NCBI RefSeq assembly: GCF_963678635.1
Contig: NC_087066.1
Coordinates: 44,317,624-44,381,623, forward strand
Length of the DNA: 64,000 nt
Origin: Symsagittifera roscoffensis
Taxonomy: Eukaryota > Xenacoelomorpha > Acoela > Convolutidae
Direction: 5' to 3'
A program made the position numbers and the translations under genes. How positions within the stretch are numbered: position 1 is the stretch's first letter; each line of letters starts with the position of its first letter. Of this stretch, positions 54,274 through 64,000 are shown in pieces. A model generated the notes under the pieces. That model saw nothing but the letters and a program-made list of their open reading frames with translations. It searched no databases and had not been told where the DNA came from.

Positions 54274-55483
54274 TGTACTATTCGCCCGGAATTACATACC
54301 GACGGAAAATAAAGGAAGGTAAAGAAACGACTGGCTAGCGTCTAAACACAGCTTCACATGCTTTAACCGTCTTTGCCAAAACCAGTTCAATGTGTGGTCC
54401 ATTAACATCAGGTCGACAAAGACGTTAATATTTAGAGGTATTGACCAGATTGGGTAAATTGACTTGGTTTTTGCAAGAATACTGAGCTAATGGCTGGGCC
54501 TCAGTATCCCCAGACCACTAGGTCACCTCTGAAAACAGGACTACTACTTATTATCATATTACTATTGTTTTTTTTTCAGAAGATAAAAACTATCACATCC
54601 ATCGGAGATGAATTAACCCTTTCCGACAAATTCTAGGTTCTCATATTCTGAAAAATGATTTAGATGTTAATTAAACTCAACTCAAGACATACCAGGAAGC
54701 TAAAATTTATCTAAAAACCAGTTTCAGTCTCTTGCCAAGACCCTTCCGAATTGTTGAATCCGGTCAAAGAGCGGACTTGTTGAAGTCCAGGAAGGGTAAA
54801 AAAATCTTCCCATTCCCCTCCGAAATCTTGGGAACTGCTCCGTAACAATTGTAGCTGTACAATCGTTACAATTCGGATAGTCTCGATTGTAATTTTAATA
54901 TAGTTTTCACTTTTTTTTTCTCTGTCGACACATCATACTACATCACTATTGCTTTCTAACTTTTTTCATGAATCTGAACCTTGAGGATATGACTTAAAAT
55001 TTGACTGAGATAAAATATTTCTTCTGATTTTCAGTGCAATTATCTTGATTTAAAACTTCGTCTCCCAGGTTTTGGGATCCAGGACGGTACTGCCGTTCAA
55101 CAAACTAAATATATCCTACTATGCTTCCTCCTTTTGGAAATTTAGTTGTCCTGGTTGTTAAATTTAAGAAACTCGGTGGTTATAACAAAGAAATAACCTC
55201 CCTCTTCAAGAGGTTACTCAGGTCTTTCATGTCACCACAAAGTGAACAGTCATCTTGGTTGATTAAAAACAATCATGCAGGCTCGAATATTTTAATAAGT
55301 TTTTCACTCAAGCCTCTCTAAATAAAAAGTAAGTGTCAATAAAGACACTAACTAAAATCAAAATTCAATTTTAAAAATGCAACAGTTTTTAAAGTAGAAA
55401 ATAATTAAAATTTTTTTTCACTCAATTTCAATTTCAAGCTTAATTGCTTGGTTTCTCATTTGAGTTTTTCTCGCACAAAAACA
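54274..55483 (-). repeat. Right LTR (5' LTR in element orientation)
   Basis: 1210 bp, ends tgtactattcgcccg and ctcgcacaaaaaca. Longer than the left copy mainly through a block of about 66 bp near 54655-54720 that is absent there. A hairpin at the homologous position (agtgtc/gacact, 55332-55349) is kept. Confidence 0.75.
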
Positions 55484-56162
55484 AATCTGGCCACCACAGC
55501 AGGAAAACGTCAAACGGCACAACATCATCAATAATTCTATCAACAGCCACCGCAAAATCAATTACAGAGCTTGCACTGCAGAGGAATTGACAGAAATCCT
55601 GAAGACACTGACAAATATCAGCGCAGTTGTACAATGTCAGAGAAACTGTACACCAGACATCAGGAACCAGCTGATCAGCTCGGGTATTATTGTAGTTCCT
55701 ATTAAGAGGTGTCTCATTTCAAAAGAAAGAGAAGAACGGAGCTGGTCAACGAATATCAGGCACTGCACCAGGACGTCCAGCTGGAGCAAAAAATCTTTGC
55801 AGATTGTGTTCGAACACCAAGACAACCTGCCAGCTGTTTTGTCCAAGCTCGTTTAAACACGAAAAAGAAATCGCAAACGAGAAGGAGGGCGGAGAAAAGA
55901 AGACTGGCGAATAGAGGCGAGGAAACTTTTTGGCCGACTGACGAGGAGGCTTCAACGGAGAGGGCGAGTTAGAGTTGTGTTATTTGTGCTGCATTGTGTC
56001 ACGTGAGGTTTCTTGCTCGTGGCCTGCGAAACAATGAGCAGAGTTGTACTCCCACCTCCATTCTTGTTTTGGACTTAAAAAAACAAACTCATTTGGAAAT
56101 TAGTTCGTGTTTATGCGTCCATATATGTTAAATTTATAGAGTCTCACCAACGTGTTAAATTT

Positions 56163-56986
56163 TTGAGAGTTTGTCTAGAAAACGACATTATAGTTGAGTT
56201 TTTGAAGTTCAGGGTACCAAAAAATGGGGTATTTTTGAACGAAACGGTACACAGTTTTCAGACAAAACTTCTAAGAATGGAGATTAACAAGGCGAGGACA
56301 GATGAAAAAAACGTTGAAGTCAAACTAGAAAGGGTGAGAGGCGCAGCACAGTGGGGTGTAAATGAGAATTTTGGCCTTCGGTAATGAAATACTTAAGTCT
56401 CAGGGGCCAAATACAAACAAAAACAGTTAAAGAGACCCCCCAAAAAAGCTAATGAAATTATCAGAAAGGCAAGATCGACCTCTAGGGAAGCAAGGTGAGG
56501 GTTCGGTAAAAACTCTTGATGATGTTGAATTACCAGAGTGGGTACAACAAGTGCTGGCATTAGGGCCGAAACATCCTGTCAATATAAATTTCATGAGACA
56601 CACATTCTCGCCGATATTGACATCTTTCTATCGGATCTCAAAAATTGTAAAGTCCCTGGGAGGCCCTTTGTGAGATCGAAGCTGTGGCAAAAGCCTATGC
56701 TAAAAGGTTGAAACAAATACCATCTGACAAGGGTGTTGAGAAGGCCCGAAATTATCTGAAGAGTAATGGATTAGTTGCGGTACCGTATGACAAGAGCGTG
56801 GGTTTTTGTGTAATGAGGAAGGAATCCTACAAGAACAAGTTGTCTGATTTTTTAGATTCAAATAAAGTCAGCGAAAACAAAGGAACAAGTGATGCAATTG
56901 TGACGATGATAGAAAGAGATATCAATAAGGAGTTGTTGGCTAGAGGAAAAAAGACGAAATACGTGAGAATCTCTTCACAAGGATGA
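56163..56986 (+). pseudogene. Penelope-like ORF, N-terminal part
   Basis: Three frames (56163-56384, 56452-56673, 56684-56986) carry the conserved region before the RT: QTKLLRMEINKARTD, EWVQQVLALGPKHPVNINFM, then AYAKRLKQIPSDKGVEKARN and DKSVGFCVMRKESYKNKL. The last frame ends at a stop just before the RLYGLAKTHK motif. Confidence 0.75.
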
Positions 56987-57067
56987 GGTCTACTGGAAGA
57001 TAGCCCGCCAGGCTTTATGGGTTGGCAAAGACTCATAAAGAGAATACCCTATTAAGACCGGTCTTCC

Positions 57068-57130
57068 AATTATAACTTGCCTGGTTGCTCTAATTATAAC
57101 TTGAACAAGGTTGCTCTAATTATAACTTGA
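57068..57130 (+). repeat. Triple 24-26 bp tandem repeat inside the Penelope-like RT
   Basis: attataacttg recurs at 57069, 57093 and 57119, separated by ggttgctcta. It disrupts the RT frame between the RLYGLAKTHK and LDAKSLYTNVP motifs. Confidence 0.75.
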
Positions 57131-57224
57131 ATTTTTTGAGATAATTGAGGGCACAAACATCGAAACCAGCTCACTGGATGCGAGAGAAATCTCAGAGAGC
57201 TTTAGTCTTGAGCCCAATGAAAAT

Positions 57225-57836
57225 TTGATATCTCTAGATGCGAAGAGTTTGTATACAAATGTTCCACTCAAAGAAGCAATAGACATAGCTCTGAGAAAAC
57301 TGTATGAGAAAGATGAACCACCATCAATTCTTTGGAAAACCATTAAGAGACTGTTCAACATGGCAGTTAGTCAAGTCCATTTCAAGTGCAATGAAACATG
57401 GTACGTTCAGAATTATGGTTTGGCAATGGGGTCATCTGTTGTGGTTATTTTAGCAAATCTTTGGCTGAAGCAGTACGAAACCGCACAACCGAGGGATATT
57501 CCCGAAATGTTTTTGCGCGAGAACGATATTAACGGAATATGTCCCGAGTGCAGTAAGAAGGTCACGTATAGGTCAAAAAGTGTGGAATGCGAAAGCTGTT
57601 TGAGCTGGTATCGCGTAGATCGCGGTGATAAATCAGATGATGTGTATCAAAATATAAGTGAATTCGTCTGGTACTGTAGAAAATGCATCGCGATAAGGAA
57701 AAATAATAAGTCAGTGCAGCAAGCTAAGTTAATTCTCTGTTACGTTGTCGATATAGTCAGAACAAAGAAGATTGATCCTGAAAAGGTGCTACGGGCAGCA
57801 AACTTACTACATCCAAAATTACAGTTCACAATATAG
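57225..57836 (+). pseudogene. Penelope-like reverse transcriptase core with inserted cysteine finger
   Basis: 203 codons. Motif A ISLDAKSLYTNVP, motif B GLAMGSSVVVILANLWL, then a finger-like segment (GICPECSKKVTYRSK, ECESC, FVWYCRKC), then LILCYVVDIVRTKK at the position of catalytic motif C. The expected YVDD reads YVVD (57741-57752), so a catalytic aspartate is lost. The finger has CxxC...CxxC...CxxC, but WYR..R replaces the WYHxxC expected of a PHD-like finger, another sign of decay. The frame is otherwise open to 57836. Confidence 0.8.
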
Positions 57837-57961
57837 ACACCAAAAACAATTGGGAAATAGGCGTTTTTGAATTTTCAAATTAGTATTGACAAAAACAGTA
57901 AAATTAACTGTTGGTGGTATCAGAAACCATCAGTTACAGGTATCATACTAAATTTTAGAAG

Positions 57962-58603
57962 TTGCACAAAATAAGTGTGATTGAAGGAACTGTTCGCCGT
58001 GTTTTCCGCAGTACGTCAACATGGGAAGAATTTGATAAAGCGATGAAAATCAACCGTGAACAATTAATGGTTAACCAATATCGGAAAATTGGTCGTCGCG
58101 AGTTGCGTCGCAAGCTCTTGAAAAGATCATCAGGGAGGGCAAAAACAAAAAGAACATGCTGAGAAAAAGAAGCTTCATGATTATATTATTGATTCACAAA
58201 ACATCTTGATGGTTCAATATAGGGGTACCACAGCCAGACATAAGCAAAAAAAGTGCACGATATCACCAATGTGCAGATGATATTCACGACGAGGAAAATG
58301 AAAACTTGTATGCCCTCTTTAAAATCCTCCTTCTTCAGTGAACTGAAATCGAAAGTGATGAACAGACTTGAAGGTTGTGGGTCCAGATACATCTATGTGT
58401 CCAGACGGTCCGACATCTCACCACAAGGATTGAGGAACACCGAAAAGAGGATACAGCAGTGTGGCAGTGAGAGTAGTAAGTCGAAGTTTAATTGGAATAT
58501 AATTGATCAGGCGTCCAGCAACATTAGGTTACTTACATTAGAGGCTCTGCACATTAGGAAAGAGAGACTGGCAATTAACACGCCGCGACGAATTTCGAAG
58601 TAG
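57962..58603 (+). pseudogene. Penelope-like C-terminal region with GIY-YIG remnant
   Basis: 57962-58162 (RSTSTWEEFDKAMKINREQL) and 58253-58603 (FTTRKMKTCMPSLKSSF, LEGCGSRYIYVSRRS, CGSESSKSKFNWNIID, LLTLEALHIRKERLAINT). The last pieces correspond to the C-terminal endonuclease of Penelope-like elements, which nicks target DNA. The GIY and YIG motifs themselves are not intact. Confidence 0.7.
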
Positions 58604-58640
58604 GGAGCTGACACTAAGGCTATAGTTCCAGAATCTAAAA

Positions 58641-61314
58641 ATTCTGGCTTAAACAAAAAATATTGAAATAACTTACATATTAGCATGAATATAGCGACAA
58701 AACGAAATTGTAGAAAACAAAAAACGTGAAAACTCAGAAGTATGTGACTAAATGAATAAAAGTGCTTCATAATAGTTGTTACATAATTTCAGTAAAATTT
58801 GTAAAGGTGTGATTGTTGAATTTATCAAATTTTGAAATAATGATGTGTATGACAATTTTTATGATCTTTGATTATTTTGTACAGATAGTTTAGATTTTTA
58901 AAACCTGAAGATGCACAAAAATGTGCGAAAACGTTTGTTTGAATTTTCAAATATTTAAGCATAAACTATTTTTCAGATTTGTTCATGACTCTCATTGGAC
59001 CGATGAAAATTGCTAAAGATGCCTTATCTTTTCGCTCCATTGGTGCGAAGATCAGGCCATTGCTTTGAAGCTAATTTGTTGCTGAGTTCACAAATCAGGA
59101 ATAGGTTAAAGAGATCTAACATCATTCAAATTAGCGCCAGTCTTGGGAGCAAATCTCCGAAAAGAAGACGATTTAAAATGACTGATTTTTCAGGTAACTG
59201 TTTGTTGACTGATTAAAATTAGATAGGGTTAGATTATAGAATGCTCATAGCGTTTAAGTTAATGAAAAAACCCCCAAAGAGTTTAAACTTCTTCAAAAAA
59301 TTCGATAAAGGGCTGCACGGAGAGTACTGAACTTTTGAAACCAGTTTGCTGCTAATAGCGGGTTATTACTTGAAACAAAAATAGCTGAAGCGTACCCAAT
59401 CCAAAACGATTAAAAGAAAAACGTTTGAAATATTGCTGGCGATTCCTTAATACAGATTTTAATGAAAACTGTATATGCCGTTGGCAAATTGCCTGCGACT
59501 ATCAAAATTGCAGAAATACTTGGAGAGGTGTTTAAACTTAACCAGGGGTGAAGTCCCATCAAGAGAAATCTTGAAATTCCACATCAACAATAAATTTTTT
59601 AAAGAAAAATCAGAAGGTCAAAAGTATCTTAGTAACCGAGGTTACAGTTAGGAGTCCCTTCATCAGGTATTCCATTCAAAATCCTCGGAATTTTCTATAT
59701 ATGGAAGTGATAATGATAAAAAAAAGGTGATGGATAAGTGTTGATGTCCTTAAAATTAAACTCGATACCTGTTACGTTTCTTCAAAAAGATTACGCAACT
59801 CGACACGAGAAAATATAATATAGAAAACGTTTGAACTTGTTCATGACTTTCATTGGACCGATGACACAATTTTAAACAAATAGATAACGGGTGAGGTGCA
59901 AATGGGTGAGGTGCAAATGGAGGCATCTATCTATTAAGTAAACGTAACGCCAAATTCTCCTTTTTGTGAACGTAACGCCCAGTGCAACTGGAGGCATCTA
60001 TCGATTATGTAAACTTAACGCCAAATACACGTAACGCCGAAGTTTCCTTTTATCCGAAATCTGCATAAATTCCAATCTAAAATCTTTTTTCGGTCGAGGC
60101 CATTGTCCTGAATTTTTTAGTTACTTTTTTTTAATTAATAGGAAACTTCCTAGGCTTACTTCTTTTGGCATATTATTTCTATGCAGTTAACCTAATCCTA
60201 ACGGTTCCTTTAAAAGAGAGCTGGTTTTTTTTTCAGTAATAAGGCTGAAACACAAACTCAGTGGCTAGAAAACAGACTTGAGGTTCAATATGTGCCATGG
60301 AAATTTAAGCTATGGGAACGCTTGGATGCTTTACTATGTCTTGCTCGTTATGGGTGTCAAGTGTCAAATACTTCTTGTACAGAAGTTTGTTCCTCAAAAC
60401 ACTTTTGGTTCACTTAGGCTTTCTTTGCTCAGTCATTTTTCGTCAGAATCTAAGTGATATACGCTGTGGGCTTTTTCGATGTTTCTGTTTTCCTCTGAAA
60501 GAGATTGGTAGTCCTTGCCGACCTCTTTTCGTGCTAACCGCAATATGTTAGCTGTTTTCACAAGTTCATTAGCTACTTCTTGTTCAGATGCTGTCAAAGG
60601 AAATTGACCGTTTTTATTTGCTCTTGGCCCTGCCCATTACAGGGCCTTCCTAGGGAGGGAGTGTCATCCATTTCTCCGAAGCCATTCGCACCTTGAGGAG
60701 GCGGTTTGCATTGATCTCTTTGATCTAACTCTTATTGAGGTCGGGATGATTTTTGTTCGTTTTTTTTTCAGGAGTTAGTTAAAAGGAAGGCAAGCTCCAC
60801 TATCGAAGCAAAAGTGTACGTGTCACGAAAAACGTGATCGATCACTAATTTCGAAAGTGGAACTTTATTTTCAGATTTCCCTGCGAAATAAAAAATTTAT
60901 TGATCCTAGCCCTCCCGCAGTGACACATAATTTAGATTTTTTTCTCTTTGTTTTCCACGCAAAATCAGGTACCACAAATAATTTTTGGACTGGGTTGAGT
61001 GATATATCATATTAAAGCCCTTTCCGTAGTGATTCGAAGGACATCAAAAACTTTTCCCTGTGTCGAGAAAAACCGGTTTGAAATTTTTGATTTTTCGTCC
61101 AATTTCGATCGAGTGAGCAGGCTTACATTAGCTTATTTATGCCTAATTTTAGTTTTAATCTAATGAAGTTAGTTTCTGGAGTTTTAAGCTTCATCTTAGG
61201 ACCTTCAAAAATTTGGAAAAAATTTTGAAAAGTTATTTTAATAAAATATTATTTTTTAAATTATTTTTTTTGTTTTTGTTTATTTGTCCTCAAAAATTGT
61301 TTTCCAATTTGCAG
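58641..61314. other. Repeat-rich intergenic DNA without a recognised gene
   Basis: A 33-bp block (ttgttcatgactctcattgg, then accgatga) at 58979 recurs at 59838. A cluster of short repeats with ggaggcatctatc and aacgtaacgcc fills 59880-60055. Open stretches at 59010-59216 and 60312-60551 (plus) lack motifs. An inverted F1 fragment lies at 60775-60905. Confidence 0.45.
60775..60905 (-). repeat. F1 repeat, internal fragment, inverted
   Basis: The plus strand reads ggaaggcaagctccactatc, the reverse complement of F1 gatagtggagcttgccttcc, followed by the reverse of the cgatcacg and tttcgaa blocks. Confidence 0.6.
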
Positions 61315-61564
61315 ATCTTACCTGACTGACGAAAATGCCTGAGCTCTACTTTTTCGCCCTGATTGCTTTATCACACCTAGCTCATTTTCAATCTGAAACA
61401 ATACCATGCGTTTATCGTCTGAATTTAGATATTCTCTGCGGACGAACATGGGAGTTTACAGAAGCGGGCTCGTCATTTTTTACCAATCCAGCTACGTTCA
61501 AAGGCGTGGAATTTTCAGTTATGTCCTACAACATCTTGGCGCAGAATCTCTTAGAAGACAACAG
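61315..61564 (+). CDS. ANGEL-like (CCR4/nocturnin EEP family) protein, first coding exon
   Basis: The exon follows a TTTGCAG acceptor at 61314. ATG at 61335 opens a frame of 76 codons plus two bases to a GTTAGG donor at 61565. The C-terminal part GRTWEF...GVEFSVMSYNILAQNLLEDN matches the start of the endonuclease/exonuclease/phosphatase fold in ANGEL1/ANGEL2, which act on RNA (ANGEL2 removes 2',3'-cyclic phosphates). The N-terminus MPELYFFALIALSHLAHFQS is hydrophobic and could be a signal peptide or just a poorly conserved leader. An in-frame TGA precedes the ATG, so the start is well supported. No later exon was recognised before 64000, so the gene runs on through a long intron. ANGEL versus another CCR4-class member is inferred from the SVMSYNILAQ..LEDN wording. 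Confidence 0.75.
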
Positions 61565-62409
61565 GTTAGGCGACTAGTCCTTACTGATCTGGTGGCGTCA
61601 TTAGTGAATCTGATGGTGCGCCGATGGTATCCGGCAAAAAAAACGACAGCTGTTAAGAGGACAATTGTTTTCGTGATTTTTCAGAAGGCAGTTGAAAAAA
61701 AACGTTGCATTTATCTCGCCGCTAACGTATCAAAATGCACGTGCCTATTCTATAAGAAAGTAACGTATCCGAAAGCTGTTTTCTGTTTTGATAATGTCTT
61801 GTCTTTATTTATCTAGCACTTACGCGAATGCTTAAAAAATTAGCTAGACTATTTAAGGGTTTTTGAGTGATAATCAACGAGAGTGTTTTACAGTGATTCA
61901 CTTCGTGAAATTTTTCTCAATGGAATGTACATTGCTTCGGCTGTTTGATTTTTGAATTGAAATTTTAAGTTTGAAGTATATACTTTCCATCCATTGCGAT
62001 GGTGTAAAAAAGTTTTTAATTCTACTGGAGATTCTCACTCAAGTTTATCTGATTATGGTTTTCAACCTCTTCGAATGAGTACTTCGTTTCTTTGTATAAA
62101 TTGTAAATTTAAACTTTTGGCATTGTGTAAAATGCGTGTAATATATACACGTAGAAAATTGGGCAATGATTTAGATATTTGTATCAGAGTGTGGACCCCA
62201 GAAGTCTTGACTGGGAGCACAGAAGGTATCGTCTACTGTTGGAACTCAGATTCTACAATCCACATGTAAGTTCCTCGTGATTTATCAGAAATTGTTTGCC
62301 AGTATTAATTTATTTACTCTGGCGATAAGCTTTTTTCCCCTCAAGTAACTTTGCTCACAGAATGGTCAAGTTAGAATTGGTTTATGTATGTTCAATTCAT
62401 TGTGTACCT

Positions 62410-62485
62410 GGCACAGTTGGTCTGGAGGTAACGAATGCGCCTGGGAGGGCAAAAGGTCCTGTGTTAGAATCTGTTAGAACTGGAC
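62410..62485 (+). repeat. tRNA-like sequence (same family as 27765-27840)
   Basis: Contains tctggaggtaacgaatgcgc, then ctgggagggcaaaaggtcctg, followed by a weak B-box gtgttagaatc. Shares its core with the copy in CNOT2 intron 4 but in the opposite genomic orientation. Confidence 0.45.
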
Positions 62486-62732
62486 CTTTTTTTCAAACGG
62501 TAAAAATTTCGTTTAAAAAAATGCCGGCTTCTTATTTGTCTCCAATATTTGTCGGCTTAATTGCCACATCGTAAGATTGTTTTTTTTTACTGTACTTATT
62601 TTACATTGTGGTTGCTTTTAGTGTTTAGTGTTTTGATTTACTTTTGCTGCTTGTAATTTTACTATTCTTTGCTTCGTACGTTGTCTTATATTTTTCTTCG
62701 CTTACAGGCATTCTGCCCAAATGATTTCGGCC

Positions 62733-63229
62733 TATTAAGAGTAATGAATGTAGTGAAGACTCTTATATAGATCCTGCTAATTTTTTTTTCTGGAAAAGTC
62801 TTATAATGCTCTAATAACTACAGATGCGCATTCATACATTTGATGCTTTTATGAATGCAGTTAGGTATATATGCTCTTTTTGATATCATTTGAAATTAAT
62901 CTGCTGAAAATAACGTAAATAGCACTCTCCAAATACGAACGTGGAAATGGCGCGAAAAAACGTGAACGATTTCTAGTCTCGAAAGTGGAGTTTAATATTA
63001 AGATTCTCAGCGGAATAAAAACTTTACCTGTTGATCCAGTTTTCTCAAGTTGGGTTATTATTCTCAAAAAACTGCCATCATAAATTCTTCTGGAAGTTCA
63101 AAGGCTTAAAGGGCATTAACTTTTTTCTTTGAGATTCGAAAGTTGAGATTTTTTCAATAAAGCCAGTGTTTTTTCTATGTATACTTGCGTTCACTACTCT
63201 TTTCCAATCTTCGATTGGCTATGTTTTTT
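62733..63229 (-). repeat. F1 repeat, full length, inverted (subfamily b)
   Basis: About 497 bp. Starts tattaagagtaatgaatgta, has gaagactcttatatag, the subfamily-b block ctccaaatacgaacg, ttttctcaagttgggtt, and ends ttccaatcttcgattggcta. Both ends are intact, making it the best reference copy in the window. Confidence 0.75.
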
Positions 63230-63479
63230 GATCGGCTTGCAGACCTATTTTTTAGTCTTTTCATGGAAAACAGAATCTTTATGTTCCCTTCTGAATTGCG
63301 CAAAATGCTAAATATAATAAGAATAGAAATTATAGTTCAAAGTTCATGACATCAATTTTATTTTCGGTTCTACTCGAATTTACACAAGTTTTGTCGGCCC
63401 CGTTGCCGGTCGATGAAATTTTTTTTAATTAAGCTCTGTTTATGGTGTTTTTGAACAAGTTTTCCGCAAATCAAACATC

Positions 63480-63700
63480 ATTCCCGACAAAATATCGCAT
63501 TTTACTTGTTGTTTTTACCCCTGCGATAAGCAAGGGCATTGGAATCAGGTACTAGACTTTTTCCATTAAACAACTTTGTTCACAGATGGTTAATTTTGCA
63601 TGGTCATCAGTTTACCACTGCATGTTCAATTATTAGCATGGTTACTGTATTTGCTTTGTGTTTGAGTAAGTAGTTGCCTGTTATTATTTCTAATAAATTC
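63480..63700 (-). repeat. Inverted copy of the 27.2/28.5-kb repeat end
   Basis: The plus strand has tgcgataagcaagggcattg and aacaactttgttcacag, the reverse complement of the block ending near 28560. The preceding 62320-62360 stretch has a further diverged copy. Confidence 0.5.
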
Positions 63701-64000
63701 GAAAATTTTTGGTAGATTTTTGGCACTGAGGTCGTCTGGCTTCAATTCTGCCGGCATATTTTCGTAATGTTTTTATTTTATTAATTTTTTGGGTTTTATA
63801 ACGATTGAGCTGTAACGAGAAAGTTTTGAAAAAGTAAAATCACCCTCTTAAGCCATCCGTAATACAAATAGACAAATTATTCATAAAAAAGTGCAAATAT
63901 TTGTTGAACAAATTTTCCGTGTTTTAGTTCGTTTATTATAATACTCAAGACGACTACGGCGTGTGGTTTGAAATAAGCAGGAACCTGTATTTTTTAAAAC
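63701..64000. other. No feature seen
   Basis: AT-rich sequence, presumably inside the first intron of the ANGEL-like gene. No exon recognised. Confidence 0.35.

Larger units (their letters stand above)
31748..55483 (-). mobile_element. LTR-bounded, internally amplified, apparently non-autonomous retroelement
   Basis: Direct repeats at 31748-32891 and 54274-55483 begin TGTA and end CA in plus orientation and enclose 21.4 kb. On the minus strand (5' LTR at right) follow a non-coding leader (54.27-51.5 kb), gag-like ORFs (51.47-50.08 kb), a protease, then an array of units about 4.2 kb long with junctions near 47996, 43712, 39497 and 33986. The last stretch (33.98-32.9 kb) runs into the left LTR. 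I found no RT catalytic motif, RNase H or integrase anywhere inside. No 5-bp target duplication is apparent (tcaaa left, aatct right). Calling the outer repeats LTRs is inference from their ends, the downstream candidate primer site, and gag-protease content. Confidence 0.7.
55484..58640 (+). mobile_element. Degenerate Penelope-like retroelement
   Basis: On the plus strand the pieces follow Penelope-like order: FLKFRVPKNGVF region (56163-56384), LPEWVQQVLALGPKHPV (56524 on), LVAVPYDKSVGFCVM (about 56770), PARLYGLAKTHK (about 57008-57040), RT core (57225-57836), and a C-terminal region with GCGSRYIYVS and LLTLEALHIRKERLAINT typical of the GIY-YIG part. Stops and frameshifts occur throughout, and a short tandem repeat interrupts it at 57068-57130. 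Its 5' end touches the right LTR at 55483, so the LTR element may have inserted into or beside it. Confidence 0.85.

Noticed and set aside
61994-62269. Second exon of the ANGEL-like gene
   Set aside because: The 91-codon frame has none of the EEP motifs expected next and no phase-compatible acceptor giving them.

Overview
Origin. This is an AT-rich, intron-bearing animal genome window dominated by repeats. Three host genes are recognisable: CNOT2 (a scaffold subunit of the CCR4-NOT deadenylase), an O6-methylguanine-DNA methyltransferase (MGMT), and the first coding exon of an ANGEL-type endonuclease/exonuclease/phosphatase (EEP) protein. Short introns of 64-131 nt, T-rich acceptors (TTTCAG, TTTTAG), and AG acceptors only 7-20 nt upstream of each start codon suggest an invertebrate that may use spliced-leader trans-splicing. 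A nematode-like animal is my best guess, but nothing here proves it.

Layout. 1.2-7.2 kb: decayed Ty3/gypsy retrotransposon on the minus strand (zinc knuckle, protease, RT, RNase H, integrase all visible but broken). 7.7-13.0 kb: two diverged direct copies of a 2.3-2.7 kb repeat. The first contains two inverted MITEs with target-site duplications; the second contains a 222-bp foldback element. 13.0-14.3 kb: minisatellite of about 150-bp units. 17.6-29.9 kb: CNOT2 on the minus strand, ten coding exons that join in phase to a 673-residue protein. Two of its introns (5.4 and 4.1 kb) are filled with a repeat family of about 480 bp, tRNA-like sequences and tandem duplications. 29.9-30.5 kb: intronless MGMT on the same strand, ending only 82 bp before the CNOT2 first-exon acceptor, which is an operon-like arrangement. 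31.75-55.48 kb: direct repeats of 1.14 and 1.21 kb that look like LTRs enclose an array of about 4.2-kb units on the minus strand. The units carry gag-like, aspartic-protease and unidentified ORF fragments, and I see no reverse transcriptase or integrase. 55.5-58.6 kb: decayed Penelope-like element on the plus strand, with a cysteine finger lying between RT motifs B and C. 58.6-61.3 kb: repeats without a gene. 61.3-61.56 kb: ANGEL-like first exon on the plus strand; the rest of the gene lies in or beyond the repeat-rich sequence up to 64 kb.

The most unusual object is the 23.7-kb LTR-bounded array. Its LTRs have clearly diverged, yet two neighbouring internal units are nearly identical, so internal tandem amplification or gene conversion probably followed insertion. 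CNOT2 and ANGEL both belong to RNA-turnover families, but the two transposons between them make a functional link from proximity unlikely.
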